26,249 nt of DNA from Chara braunii. Taxonomy: Eukaryota; Streptophyta; Charophyceae; Charales; Characeae. The notes below the pieces were generated by a model. It was not told where the DNA came from. It saw nothing but the letters and a program-made list of their open reading frames with translations, and did no database searches. Below are positions 1-9,629 of this stretch, in pieces (positions within the stretch are counted from its first letter, which is position 1; every line of letters begins with the position of its first letter). The stretch is from the NCBI GenBank assembly GCA_003427395.1, contig BFEA01000864.1:153347-179595 (forward strand), written 5' to 3'. A program made the translations under genes and the position numbers.

Positions 1-1480
1 TTCTTTGAGGATTTTAACCGGACTTCTTTTAAATGGCCATTATAAAGAACTTGTGAGATTTATGGAGATTTTGACTATGACTGGGGCTTGAGTGTGAGGC
101 GTGGTGTGAGTTACAGGAAACAGTAAAGTTAACCACATTGTTGTATGGCAATGTGACTATTGTGTGTGCTTGTGTTTTAAGCAGGTTAGTATTTTGCAGC
201 TTGGTATATGAGCCATATTTTGGAGGCAGTGAAAATCACAACCATGCGCCGCACGATCTGCGTACCTGATGGGTCTATGTTTCCCCTTCTTTTGTTGTTA
301 TCTCGATATCTTATTTGATGTATAAGTGGTGGGATGTTTATTTATTTTATGGGATGATTTTGCTTGTTAATTTTTATAGTTGGACGTTGTAGTCCGTTAC
401 AGCTGTCAAAGTCAAACCCCTTTACTTTTGTCCAGGCCTGGAGTGGGACTCATCTCTAGGGCAGTAAAGAAACGACTGCCACCACAGGTGTGGACCTGTG
501 TATCACCCACTCTGCACAGAGTACAGAAGGGGGTGTGTGATCTTCAACCGCGCATGGCGGTTGTCCAGCGTCGAGAGATTAACCCTCAAGGCGCGCGTCA
601 GCCGACACTTGAGTGTCGAACCCGACCGTCGATATTAACGAGGACCTCGTGAGTATGGGTACAACATGGTACGCCATCATTGCGACTGCTTGCATACGCT
701 TGCATTGTGATTCAATATGAGTTGGTCCTGTATCCGCGCGGTTTTATACTAAGTCTCGCGCGTGACGCCTATCCGATTTGCGCATCGGAAAGTTATGGGA
801 CGGCTACCGAGGGGCTAGGAGCGTTGTCGCGTTGTTTGTGTTGTGTCGTTTCGTATATGTGCTGTTCTGTGTGTATGTGTGTTCGTAAGGTGGTGTGCTC
901 GTGGTGTGTGGGATACGTCCTAGTCGACCGACGACGGGTCGCGTTTGGGACTTCAGCCCCCCAAGATGTCGGTTCGTGTGCCGGTCCGATAGAGGCGTAT
1001 TACTGCGCGTACCCCCTATGCTACAACGAACGAGAAACGCCCTCGGCTGGTGCACCTCTGCGATTGCAACTGATTAGCTCTCGTACTGTGGACTGGTAGC
1101 TCGGCGGGGATATGCCCACCGAAGGGAGGTGACAACTCCCGTAAGGTGGAGGTAAGTCGTGCCTCGCGTAGGCCCTGTCCTATTGTAGGGGCTCGCAAAA
1201 GGTATCGCTGGCGTACTCGGCCGGAGCGGCTTTGCGGAAGCTCCACATGTATATTTGCGACAAAGGATTTAAACCAACTCCTGCGTGACGCGCCCGGGAG
1301 GGTCCCTCGCTGCCCTGGTGTGGTGCCGGACCGATGCGCACCACAATGGTCCTTTATGGAATCGACGAAACGGCGCACAGGGGCACGTGTAAATGCGCAG
1401 ATCGGGTCGCGTTTACACGCGTTCCGCGCGTCGTCCGGAGAGATGGTTAACGGGTGCATATATTTTCAGGTCTCCTTTCC
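1..1480. other. Unassigned non-coding DNA
   Basis: No coding region is supported here. The short open frames on both strands have low-complexity or Arg/Cys-rich translations and no recognisable domain. The first 400 bases are AT-rich and GT-rich. From about 540 onward the sequence is CpG-rich with GT-rich stretches around 830-920. It could be LTR or leader sequence of a degraded retroelement, but I see no paired LTR, primer-binding site or polypurine tract to prove it. Confidence 0.5.
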
Positions 1481-1605
1481 AGGCAGTTCAACCACTTTAG
1501 GTTACTACACCACTTTCAGACTGTGTGTGGATCTATACATGGGGTTGTCTGAAACCGTCTTCAGGCAGTTTAACCGCTTCAGGTTGATACACCACTTTCA
1601 GATTG
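1481..1605. repeat. Two direct repeats with an 82-bp period
   Basis: The 43-bp segments starting at 1481 and 1563 are alike. Both begin AGGCAGTT and continue through AACC, AGGTT and ACACCACTTTCAGA with scattered substitutions. They mark the left margin of the TTCAGG-rich satellite that follows and are probably a diverged part of it. Confidence 0.6.
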
Positions 1606-1619
1606 CCTACAAATCCATT

Positions 1620-2361
1620 GCAAATGGTGGGATGTGGGTACCTGAAACCCCTTTCAGAAGCTTCAACCACTTCAGCAGTTTCAGGTCCCCACCTGAAATT
1701 CCTTAAATGACCTGAAGGTGGTTGAATCTTCTGAAATAACCTTAAGTGGCCGAAACTTCTGAAAAGGGTTTTAGATACCCCCATCCAACCATTTCGATGG
1801 GGGTACCTGAAACCCCTTTCAGAAGCTTCAGCCACTTCAGCGGTTTCAGGTCCATACCTGAAATTCCTGAAATGACCTGAAGTGGTTGAAGCTTCTAAAA
1901 GGGGTCTCAGGTACCCCTATTGAAATGGTTGGATGGGGGTACCTGAAACTCCTTTTAGAAGCTTCAGCCACTTCAGCGGTTTCAGGTCTCCACCTGAAAT
2001 TCCTGAAATGACCTGAAATGGCTGAAGCTTCTGAATGGGGTTTCAGGTACCCCCATCCAAATGGTTGGATGGGGGTACCTGAAACCCACGGTTTTAGGTA
2101 CCCCCATCCAACCATTTGGATGAGGGTACCTGAAACCCGCGGTTTTAGGTACCCCCATCCAACCATTCAGAAGCTTCAGCCACTTCAGCGGTTTCAGGTC
2201 CCCACCTGAAATTCCTGAAATGACCTGAAGTGGCTGAAAAAAACAGGCAGAAAAAATAAAATAAAATAAAATAAAAATCATCCTGCAAGCCTCCAAAAAC
2301 TTTTGAAATGACATGAAGTGTCTTCAAGCCATTTCGGCGGTTTCAGACCACTTTAGAATCT
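1620..2361. repeat. Palindromic TTCAGG/CCTGAA satellite, left copy
   Basis: This block is built from two alternating dyads. Dyad A is centred on AGGTCCCCACCT and flanked by GAAGCTTCAGCCACTTCAG and its reverse complement. Dyad B is centred on CCATCCAACCATTTGGATGG and bounded by GGTACC and CCTGAAAC. Dyad B occurs near 1783, 1905, 2047, 2095 and 2141, so spacing runs from about 46 to 142 bp. The right end carries a (TAAAA)n tract at about 2256-2276 and then a 90-bp tail. Tract and tail recur in the centre of the palindrome at 5690-6290. Short open frames here (Gly/Tyr/Pro-rich) are a by-product of the repeat and are not genes. Confidence 0.85.
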
Positions 2362-2627
2362 TCAGCGATTTCAACATTCAGAAGCGAGGGAGGAAGGGAA
2401 GGGGGCGAGGGGAACTAAGCGGACTTGGGAGGGTAAGAAGGGTGAGGGGACTACGCTACTGGTCTCTCAGGCCTATGAGAGATTCAGCCTGGAATCAGCC
2501 TAAATACGGCTGGTGGGAGCCAGGAGGTTTGGCTGCTCTCTGATGGGCCGTTTTTTCACTGTTTGCTTTTTTTTTTCTTTTTTCTTTTAGACCACGACGT
2601 GGGGGAAGTTTCAAATCCAGGGCTGAG

Positions 2628-2779
2628 GTCCCACTAGCAAAGAGAATATGATCCAGCTCCTGAATCTGGTCGTGTTTTATGCAGAGATGCAGAAAAGCAG
2701 TTCAATCCCGATTTTCTGCACATCTCCATAAACTCGTCCACATTCAGGCATTCTATTATATCCTCTATGCTAGTGGGAC
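2628..2779. mobile_element. Short TIR element (MITE-like), left arm
   Basis: The ends are inverted repeats. The left end reads GTCCCACTAGCAAAGAGAAT and the right end, as reverse complement, reads GTCCCACTAGCATAGAGGAT. The interior is about 110 bp with no coding potential. No clear target duplication is visible because the next hairpin abuts the right end. It may be a small non-autonomous DNA transposon or part of a larger hairpin-rich repeat; the superfamily cannot be assigned. Confidence 0.5.
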
Positions 2780-2795
2780 TACGCCCCAGGGGCAT

Positions 2796-3421
2796 GGTCC
2801 CACTAGCAACCGGATAGGATAGAAAAAAGTTTGTGTGGCAGTTGAGTGACCCAAATCCTGCCATGAAGTCCTGGTGATCCCACGGTCAATGTTTACTTTG
2901 TATTACCCGAAAAAGTAAGGAGATCTTGGTTCCCCTCCTCCTCCTTAAAAGTAAGGAGATCTTGGTTCCCCTCCTCCTCTCCTTAACACTGGGCATGCCG
3001 GTGCAAAGGAANCTTTCGGCCAAAATCTTTTCAATCCGGTGGGGCCATGGCCAGAAAGAGAGCGGGGTCGGCCATAGGCCCACTGGATAGAAGATTTTCA
3101 GTATTTTGTTTGCTGTTGTGCAATTATCTCATTGGGTGGAGCCCTCCTTCAATCACGGAGTATATGGAGGGCGCCAGGATCACTGCTGACAGACGTTGAG
3201 TTTATTCCAGAAAAAAAGTGGCAGTTACTTGTTCATTGTTGTTGCAACCATGGCTGGGAAGCACTCTGCCTTGATTTCAGGTGGGAGGTCTCTGTTTTTT
3301 TTTTTTTTTTTTGCCTTTCTCCTGTTTTCTTACCCCTGAAATTCGTAATGAACGTGTCAGGCCGTTGCCACACAGTGTCACACTGGATAGGCCACACTCC
3401 TATCCGACTGCTAATGGGACC
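2796..3421. mobile_element. 626-bp TIR element, left arm
   Basis: The left end begins GGTCCCACTAGCAACCGGAT and the right end, read as reverse complement, begins GGTCCCATTAGCAGTCGGAT, followed by AGGA in both. That is about 20 of 24 matching positions. The terminal motif is shared with the 152-bp element immediately to the left, and the two are joined by a CCCCAGGGG dyad. A similar dyad follows the right end. It includes the 36-bp tandem repeat at 2911-2982. There is no transposase reading frame, so it would be non-autonomous. Confidence 0.5.
2911..2982. repeat. 36-bp tandem duplication, left arm
   Basis: Two adjacent copies start at 2911 and 2947. Each reads AAAAGTAAGGAGATCTTGG and then a CCTCCT-rich stretch. 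The same pair is present in the other arm at about 8999-9070, so the tandem duplication predates the inverted duplication. Confidence 0.8.
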
Positions 3422-3439
3422 ACACCCCAGGGGTCTGGT

Positions 3440-3538
3440 CCCACCTACCGTTGTTTTTCTTTTTTTTTGGCTTTGCCCACCTACTATTGTTGTTGATGCC
3501 ATTTCGGCATTAATAAATTCAAAAAAAAAAAAAAAAAA
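3440..3538 (+). repeat. Poly-A-tailed retrosequence fragment, left arm
   Basis: The stretch ends in GGCATTAATAAATTC directly followed by 18 A residues (3521-3538), with an AATAAA hexamer at 3512-3517. This looks like the 3' end of a retrotransposed sequence. Its 5' limit and target duplication are not evident. The mirror copy, with a T-run, is near 8440-8540. Confidence 0.4.
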
Positions 3539-3630
3539 CGTCAAAAATAACTTTTCTCATTTTTTATAACCTATCTTGGAGAAATGAAACGTGTCTGGAA
3601 CAGTCGGAGACATCTGGAACAGTCAGAGTG

Positions 3631-3645
3631 AAAAGGGGATACTCC
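3631..3645 (+). repeat. Target site duplication, left of SINE (left arm)
   Basis: The 15-bp sequence AAAAGGGGATACTCC is repeated exactly at 4135-4149, on either side of the SINE. Confidence 0.85.
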
Positions 3646-4134
3646 GGGCCTGCGGGCCTAGCTCAGTTGGTAAGGTACAGAAGTTGCATTCAGGAGGTCG
3701 TGGGTTCAATCCCCATTGGCCTCACGTACGTGCCTNGGCAAGCTTGGTGTTCTATCAGCTNGAGATCACCCGTTGGCCCCCCAAGCCAGCATTGCCAGGA
3801 CCTTGGTTGATGTTGTTGGTTGCTATGCAGCGACAATATTGGCCATTAGACACCGCCATGTGGGGTTTGGGGGGGGTAGGCGGAGGTGNAGTGACTGGCC
3901 ATTGCTCGACGCTAGCACGGCCGAATTCCCCCATCGGCAATGCCTGCCCACCCCTCGTCACTGTGATGAGGGACTTGTGCAGCCTTGCTCTCGCACCACT
4001 GCTGTGGTGCCAACCTACCCCGTGGGCTGGGGAGAGATCCGGGTTGGTTGGTGTTCCCCCATACTACACATACACTAGTGAGAGGATGAGATAGAGCAAG
4101 AAAAACGAGATAGATGAGAGAAGAAAATAGCTTT
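3646..4134 (+). mobile_element. tRNA-derived SINE, 489 bp, left arm
   Basis: The element lies between two perfect 15-bp direct repeats, the expected footprint of target-primed reverse transcription. Its head resembles a tRNA. An A box TAGCTCAGTTGG is at 3659-3670 and a B box GGTTCAATCCC at 3703-3713, both matching RNA polymerase III internal promoter consensus, about 33 bases apart. A T-arm-like stem flanks the B box, but the acceptor stem has mismatches and the anticodon stem does not pair, so it is not a working tRNA gene. The remaining 400 bases are a unique body ending in an A/G-rich tail and AGCTTT. Ambiguous bases sit at 3736, 3762 and 3890. It has no coding capacity and would depend on LINE machinery. 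Confidence 0.8.
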
Positions 4135-4149
4135 AAAAGGGGATACTCC
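4135..4149 (+). repeat. Target site duplication, right of SINE (left arm)
   Basis: This is the exact partner of the 15-bp repeat at 3631-3645. Confidence 0.85.
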
Positions 4150-5689
4150 CGGTGGTGAGGGGACAAGAGGTCACTGTAACGAACCGATTTCCGCACCGCA
4201 CGATTTTCTGCGCGATTGCGATGAGGGGTCCTAAGCTGGGAAGGATGTGCCAATTACGGGAGTTCGGGATCGGTGGAAAATTGCATCAGTGCCCTCATTT
4301 CTTCGTCTTTTTCGTCGCCTCTTTTCGGATGGTTGGGTTCAGGGCCGGGTGAGTCCTAGGATGATCGATTGATTGATTGGTCGGTTGAATGCCTGGCGCG
4401 CTGTCAGGCGCGCAATTCATAACTGTTGACGTCGTTTCTCTTGTTTCGGTTTTGGAATTTGGGCGAGGACATCGCGTGGAAATTTGCTTCGTTCTTTTTG
4501 AATTTTCTTTTTGAAGTCTTTTTCGAATTTTGTCGAGCCCCGATGACTTACGGAATTTCGGACTTTCTTTTCAGAGCTTTGTGCTTTTTATTTTTGCATT
4601 AGATACGAATGTAGGAATTTTACAATTAGGACTTCTTTTGCCGCACGACGTTTTTTTCTTACGCGCTTCTCTGTGCGAGTGCAACGGAACTCTGATTAGT
4701 CGGCGCCTTTAATCGTGCGCGTAACTGTAATTTCGGGCGGGCGCCATTGTAACTGTATCTTTTCTTCTTGTGCTTCATCTTTCCTGCTCCCGTCTTCTCT
4801 TGCTGTGTCTGGCCTGCGTTGCGGGCTGCATGATCGGATCGATGCGTAGAGAGTGGCTACGTCCCCCACGCCACGATTGGGCCATGCAGACGTAGGCAAT
4901 CCCTCCCCCTCTGATCTTCGTTCTAAGTCCTTGTAATTTCGTGTTCTTCGCGCATGCATGCACGCGATAAATTCCGGCTGTGCGATTAGTTAGCTCTCTT
5001 AACCCGCTGTTGGAAGCTCGGGGTTGCGCGATCAGAGAGAGTCGGCACACGAGCGAAGTAAGAGGTGAGTAGAGCAGGAGTCGGGCGACCCGACGAGCTG
5101 GTGCCAAACGCGCGGGGTTGACGCGGGCCATGACGGACTGTGGGCGCGGGCGAACCTGACGGGTGCGGGAGGACTTAGCGGGGTGACGGCTTCCTGGGTT
5201 GGTGCGCGATGACGGACTGTCTACATCGGAGAAGGAGAGAGAGGAAGAGGTAGTTGAGGTTGATGGACACGGATTTGCTGTTTCTTTTATCTTTTCTCCC
5301 TCTTGTCTCGTGTATATAAATTTTGATTTCGGCTCCGGGTGATTTGCCCGTTTATTTTGTTTTTCGAAATCCGGATACGGGTTTTGCTCACACTTGTCCT
5401 TGCGATTTCCATCTCAGATGCATTGTGTGTGTGTTGCTGAATGAATGTATGGACGCCATGTTTGGTTATTTGATTCTTGCCTTAGTCTTTGATTACTGCC
5501 TCTGATGCACTCGTGAGTAGGATAGGAGCTTTGTCCAATCAAATAACCCTGTTCTCGTTTTTGCTTATCCTTGGATTGAGTTGTTGTGGTTNTTGCATCT
5601 TGCACGCTCAAAGACTACGGAGTGAGTAGGGAACCGAATGTCTGGCCAAGCGGACGACCACTCGCGGTTAACGACCACTTGAAATTTCA
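4150..5689. other. Non-coding CpG-rich DNA inside left arm
   Basis: No gene is supported. Features seen are GATTGATTGATTGG-type short repeats near 4366, a GCGCGC hairpin near 4394-4413, a repeated GATGACGGACTGT-like word near 5131 and 5209, and a TATATAAA word at 5313-5320. On the minus strand the latter reads TTTATATA and is followed by pyrimidine-rich sequence, so it could be a promoter facing left. The open frames on the mirrored strands differ by a CAG/TAG change at what would be codon 2, which argues against a conserved protein. Confidence 0.5.
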
Positions 5690-6290
5690 AAATGAAAGAT
5701 TNTGAAGTGGTCTGAAACCGCTGAAATGGCTTGAAGACACTTCAGGTCATTTCGAAAGTTTTTGGAGGCTTGCAGGATGATTTTTATTTTATTTTATTTT
5801 ATTTTATTTTATTTTTTCTGCCTGTTTTTTTCAGCCACTTCAGGTCTTTTCAGGAATTTCAGGTGGGGACCTGAAACCGCTGAAGTGGCTGAAGCTTCAG
5901 AATGGGGTTTCAGGTACCCCCATCCAAATGGTTGGATGGGGGTACCTAAAACCCTTTTCAGAAGTTTCAGCCACTTCATGTCATTTCAGGAATTTCAGGT
6001 GGGGACCTGAAGTGGCTGAAGCTTCTGTTTTCGGTACTCCCATCCAACCATTTGGATGGGGGTACCTGAAACCCCATTCAGAAGCTTCAGCCACTTCAGC
6101 GGTTTCAGGTCCCGACTTGAAATTCCTGATATGACCTGAAGTGGCTGAAAAAAACAGGCAGAAAAAATAAAATAAAATAAAATAAAATAAAATAAAAATC
6201 ATCCTGCAAGCCTCCAAAAACTTTCGAAATGACCTGAAGTGTCTTCAAGCCATTTCAGCGGTTTCAGACCACTTCANAATCTTTCATTTT
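5690..6290. repeat. Central palindromic satellite (fold point)
   Basis: This is a second copy of the dyad-rich satellite seen at 1620-2361, here complete with both ends in inverted orientation. Each end has a GAAGTGGTCTGAAACCGCTG-type border, then a tail, then a (TTTTA)n or (TAAAA)n tract, then dyads A and B. Its right half matches 2161-2361 closely, including the run AAATCATCCTGCAAGCCTCC. The centre of the 7.2 kb palindrome falls inside it, near 5990. Ambiguous bases at 5702 and 6277 are mirror positions. Confidence 0.85.
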
Positions 6291-7829
6291 GAAATTTCAA
6301 GTGGTCGTTAACCGCGAGTGGTCGTCCGCTTGGCCAGACATTCGGTTCCCTACTCACTCCGTAGTCTTTGAGCGTGCAAGATGCAGTAACCACAACAACT
6401 CAATCCAAGGATAAGCAAAAACGAGAACAGGGTTATTTGATTGCACAAAGCTCCTATCCTACTCACGAGTGCATCAGAGGCAGTAATCAAAGACTAAGGC
6501 AAGAATCAAATAACCAAACGTGGCGTCCATACATTCATTCAGCAACACACACACAATGCATTTGAGATGGAAATCGCAAGAACAAGTGTGAGCAAAACCC
6601 GTATCCGGATTCCGAAAAACAAAATAAATGGGCAAATCACCCGGAGCCGAAATCAAAATTTATATACACGAGACAAGAGGGAGAAAAGATAAAAGAAACA
6701 ACAAATCCGTGTCCATCAACCTCAACTCCCTCTTTCTCTCTCTCCTTCTCCGATGCAGACAGTCCGTCATCGCGCACCAACCCACGAAGCCGTCACCCCG
6801 CTTAGTCCTCCCGCACCCGTCAGGTTCGCCCGCGCCCACAGTCCGTCGTGGCCCGCGTCAACCCTGCGCGTTTGGCACCAGCTCGTCGGGTCGCCCGACT
6901 CTTGCTCTACTCACCTCTTACTTTGCTCGTGTGCCGACTCTCTCTGATCGCGCAACCCCGAGCTTCCAACAGCGGGTTAAGAGAGCTAACTAATCGCACA
7001 GCCGGAATTTATAGCGTGCATGCATGCGCGAAGAACACGAAATTACAAGGACTTAGAAGGAAGATCAGAGGGGGAGGGATTGCCTACGTCTGCATGGCCC
7101 GATCGTGGCGTGGGGGACGTAGCCACTCTCTACGCATCGATCCGATCATGCAGCCCGCAACGCTGGCCAGACACAGCAAGAGAAGACGAGAGCAGGAAAG
7201 ATGAAGCACAAGAAGAAAAAATACAGTTACAATGGCGCCCGCCCAAAATTACAGTTACACGCACGATTAAAGGCGCCGACTAATCAGAGTTCCGTTGCAC
7301 TCGCACAGAGAAGCGCGTAAGAAAAAAACGCCGTGCGGCAAAAGAAGTCATAATTGTAAAATTCCTACATTCCTATCTAATGCAAAAATAAAAAGCACAA
7401 AGCTCTGAAAAGAAAGTCCGAAATTCCGTGAGTCATCGGGGCTCGACAAAATTCGAAAAAGACTTCAAAAAGAAAATTCAAAAAGAACGAAGCAAATTCC
7501 CGCGCGATATCCTCGCCCAAATTCCAAAACCGAAACAAAAGAAACGACGTCAACAGTTATTAATTGCGCGCCTGACAGCGCGCCAGGCATTCAACCGACC
7601 AATCAATCAATCGATCATCCCAGGACTCACCCGGCCCTGAACCCAACCATCCGAAAAGAGGCGACGAAAAAGACGAAGAAATGAGGGCACTGATGCAATT
7701 TTTCACCGATCCCGAACTTTCGTAATTGGCACATCCTTCCCAGCTTAGGACCCCTCATCGCAATCGCGCAGGAAATCGTGCGGTGCGGAAATCGGTTCGT
7801 TACAGTGACCTCTTGTCCCCTCACCACCG
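6291..7829. other. Non-coding CpG-rich DNA inside right arm
   Basis: This is the mirror of 4150-5689 with a low level of substitution. The TATA-like word is at about 6660-6667. No reading frame shows a recognisable domain. Confidence 0.5.
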
Positions 7830-7844
7830 GGAGTATCCCCTTTT
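7830..7844 (-). repeat. Target site duplication of SINE (right arm)
   Basis: The sequence GGAGTATCCCCTTTT is the reverse complement of the left-arm duplication and is repeated at 8334-8348. Confidence 0.85.
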
Positions 7845-8333
7845 AAAGCTATTTTCTTCTCTCATCTATCTCGTTTTTCTTGCTCTATCTCATCCTCTCA
7901 CTAGTGTATGTGTAGTATGGGGGAACACCAACCAACCCGGATCTCTCCCCAGCCCACGGGGTAGGTTGGCACCACAGCAGTGGTGCGAGAGCAAGGCTGC
8001 ACNAGTCCCTCATCACNGTGACGAGGGGTGGGCAGGCATTGCCGATGGGGGAATTCGGCCGTGCTAGCGTCGAGCAATGGCCAGTCACTNCACCTCCGCC
8101 TACCCCCCCCAAACCCCACATGGCGGTGTCTAATGGCCAATATTGTCGCTGCATAGCAACCAACAACATCAACCAAGGTCCTGGCAATGCTGGCTTGGGG
8201 GGCCAACGGGTGATCTCNAGCTGATAGAACACCAAGCTTGCCNAGGCACGTACGTGAGGCCAATGGGGATTGAACCCACGACCTCCTGAATGCAACTTCT
8301 GTACCTTACCAACTGAGCTAGGCCCGCAGGCCC
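7845..8333 (-). mobile_element. tRNA-derived SINE, 489 bp, right arm
   Basis: This is the mirror copy of the left-arm SINE, with the same length, boundaries and target duplication, in opposite orientation. The tRNA-like head lies at the right end, with the B box near 8266-8276 and the A box near 8309-8320. Ambiguous bases at 8003, 8037, 8090, 8218 and 8243 include three that mirror ambiguous positions of the left arm. Because insertion site and duplication are shared, this copy arose by duplication of the arm and not by a second insertion. Confidence 0.8.
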
Positions 8334-8348
8334 GGAGTATCCCCTTTT
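8334..8348 (-). repeat. Target site duplication of SINE (right arm), partner
   Basis: This is the exact partner of 7830-7844. Confidence 0.85.
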
Positions 8349-8558
8349 CACTCTGACTGTTCCAGATGTCTCCGACTGTTCCAGACACGTTTCATTTCTC
8401 CAAGGTAGGTTATAAAAAATGAGAAAAGTTGTTTTTGGCCTTTTTTTTTTTTTTTTTTCGAATTTATTAATGCCGAAATGGCATCAACAACAATAGTAGG
8501 TGGGCAAAGCCAAAAAAAAAGAAAAACAACGGTAGGTGGGACCAGACCCCTAGGGTGT

Positions 8559-9185
8559 GGTCCCATTAGCAGTCGGATAGGAGTGTGGCCTATCCAGTGT
8601 GACACTAAGTGGCAACGGCCTGACACGTTCATTACGAATTTCAGGGGTAAGAAAACAGGAGAAAGGCAAAAAAAAACAAAACAAAACAGAGACCTCCCAC
8701 CTGAAATCAAGGCAGAGTGCTTCCCAGTCGTGGTTGCAACAACAGTGAACAAGTAACTGCCACTTTTTTTCTGGAATAAACTCAACGTCTGTCAGCAGTG
8801 ATCCTGACGCCCTCCATATACTCCGTGATTGAAGGAGGGCTCCACCCAATGAGATAATTGCACAACAGCAAACAAAATACTGAAAATCTTCTATCCAGTG
8901 GGCCTATGGCCGACCCCGCTCTCTTTCTGGCCATGGCCCCACCGGATTGAAAAGATTTTGGCCGAAAGNTTCCTTTGCACCGGCATGCCCAGTGTTAAGG
9001 AGAGGAGGAGGGGAACCAAGATCTCCTTACTTTTAAGGAGGAGGAGGGGAACCAAGATCTCCTTACTTTTTCGAGTAATACATGTAAAACACTGACCGTG
9101 GGATCACCAGGACTTCATGGCAGGATTTGGGTCACTCAACTGCCACACAAACTCTTTTCTATCCTATCTGGTTGTTAGTGGGACC
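8559..9185. mobile_element. TIR element, right-arm copy of 2796-3421
   Basis: It has GGTCCCATTAGCAG at the left end and an inverted GTTAGTGGGACC at the right end, and carries the 36-bp tandem duplication at about 8999-9070. It is one base longer than its mirror. There is no transposase frame. Confidence 0.5.
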
Positions 9186-9200
9186 ATGCCCTGGGGCGTG

Positions 9201-9352
9201 GTCCCACTAGCATAGAGGATATAATAGAATGCCTGAATGTGGACGAGTTTATGGAGATGTGCAGGAAATCGGGATTGAACTGCTTTTCTGCATCTCTGCA
9301 TAAAACACGACCAGATTCAGGAGCTGGATCCTATCCTCTTTGCTAGTGGGAC
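9201..9352. mobile_element. Short TIR element, right-arm copy of 2628-2779
   Basis: It begins GTCCCACTAGCATAGAGGAT and ends with the inverted TTTGCTAGTGGGAC. It is the mirror of the left-arm element with scattered substitutions. Confidence 0.5.
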
Positions 9353-9629
9353 CTCAGCCCTGGATTTGAGACTTCCCCCACGTCGTGGTCTAAAAGAAAA
9401 AAGAAAAAAAAAAGCAAAAAGTGAAAAAACGGCCCATCAGAGAGCAGCCAAACCTCCTGGCTTCAACCAGCCGTATTTAGGCTGATTCCAGGCTGAATCT
9501 CTCATAGGCCTGAGAGACCAGTAGCGTAGTCCCCTCACCCTTCTTACCCTCCCCAGTCCCCTTAGTTCCCCTCGCCCCCTTCCCTTCCTCCCTCGCTTCA
9601 AACCATCGTCTCCCTTCACCCCCCTGTTT

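Larger units (their letters stand above)
2381..5989 (+). repeat. Left arm of 7.2 kb palindrome
   Basis: The sequence from GAAGCGAGGG at 2381 inward is repeated as reverse complement in the right arm, which ends at 9599. Paired positions sum to about 11979-11980 along the whole length, so indels are few. Arm-to-arm differences are scattered substitutions; I counted 4 in the first 170 bases and fewer elsewhere. The arm contains, in order, a GC-rich border, two GGTCCCACTAGC-bounded elements, a 36-bp tandem repeat, a poly-A-tailed fragment, a SINE with target duplication, 1.5 kb of non-coding CpG-rich DNA, and half of the central satellite. No direct target duplication flanks the whole palindrome, which argues against a simple transposon with giant terminal repeats. 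Confidence 0.9.
5990..9599 (-). repeat. Right arm of 7.2 kb palindrome
   Basis: This is the reverse complement of the left arm. The last matching bases are CCCTCGCTTC ending at 9599, after which the sequence becomes unrelated to the left flank. All elements of the left arm are present in opposite order and orientation. There is essentially no unique spacer, only minor asymmetry near 5970-6010. Open frames in this arm mirror those of the other arm and none looks like a protein-coding gene. Confidence 0.9.

Noticed and set aside
1533-2327. Gly/Tyr/Pro-rich repeat proteins on both strands
   Set aside because: Both strands give similar open frames because the DNA is a palindromic satellite; there is no start context or domain support.
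3653-3727. Functional tRNA gene
   Set aside because: A and B boxes and a T-arm-like stem are present, but acceptor pairing is poor and no anticodon stem forms. The exact 15-bp duplication around a longer 489-bp unit shows a SINE head.
2381-9599. Library or sequencing fold-back artefact
   Set aside because: The arms carry many independent substitutions and small indels and run into different flanks, so a simple fold-back read is unlikely. Mirror ambiguous bases keep some doubt, recorded as a separate finding.
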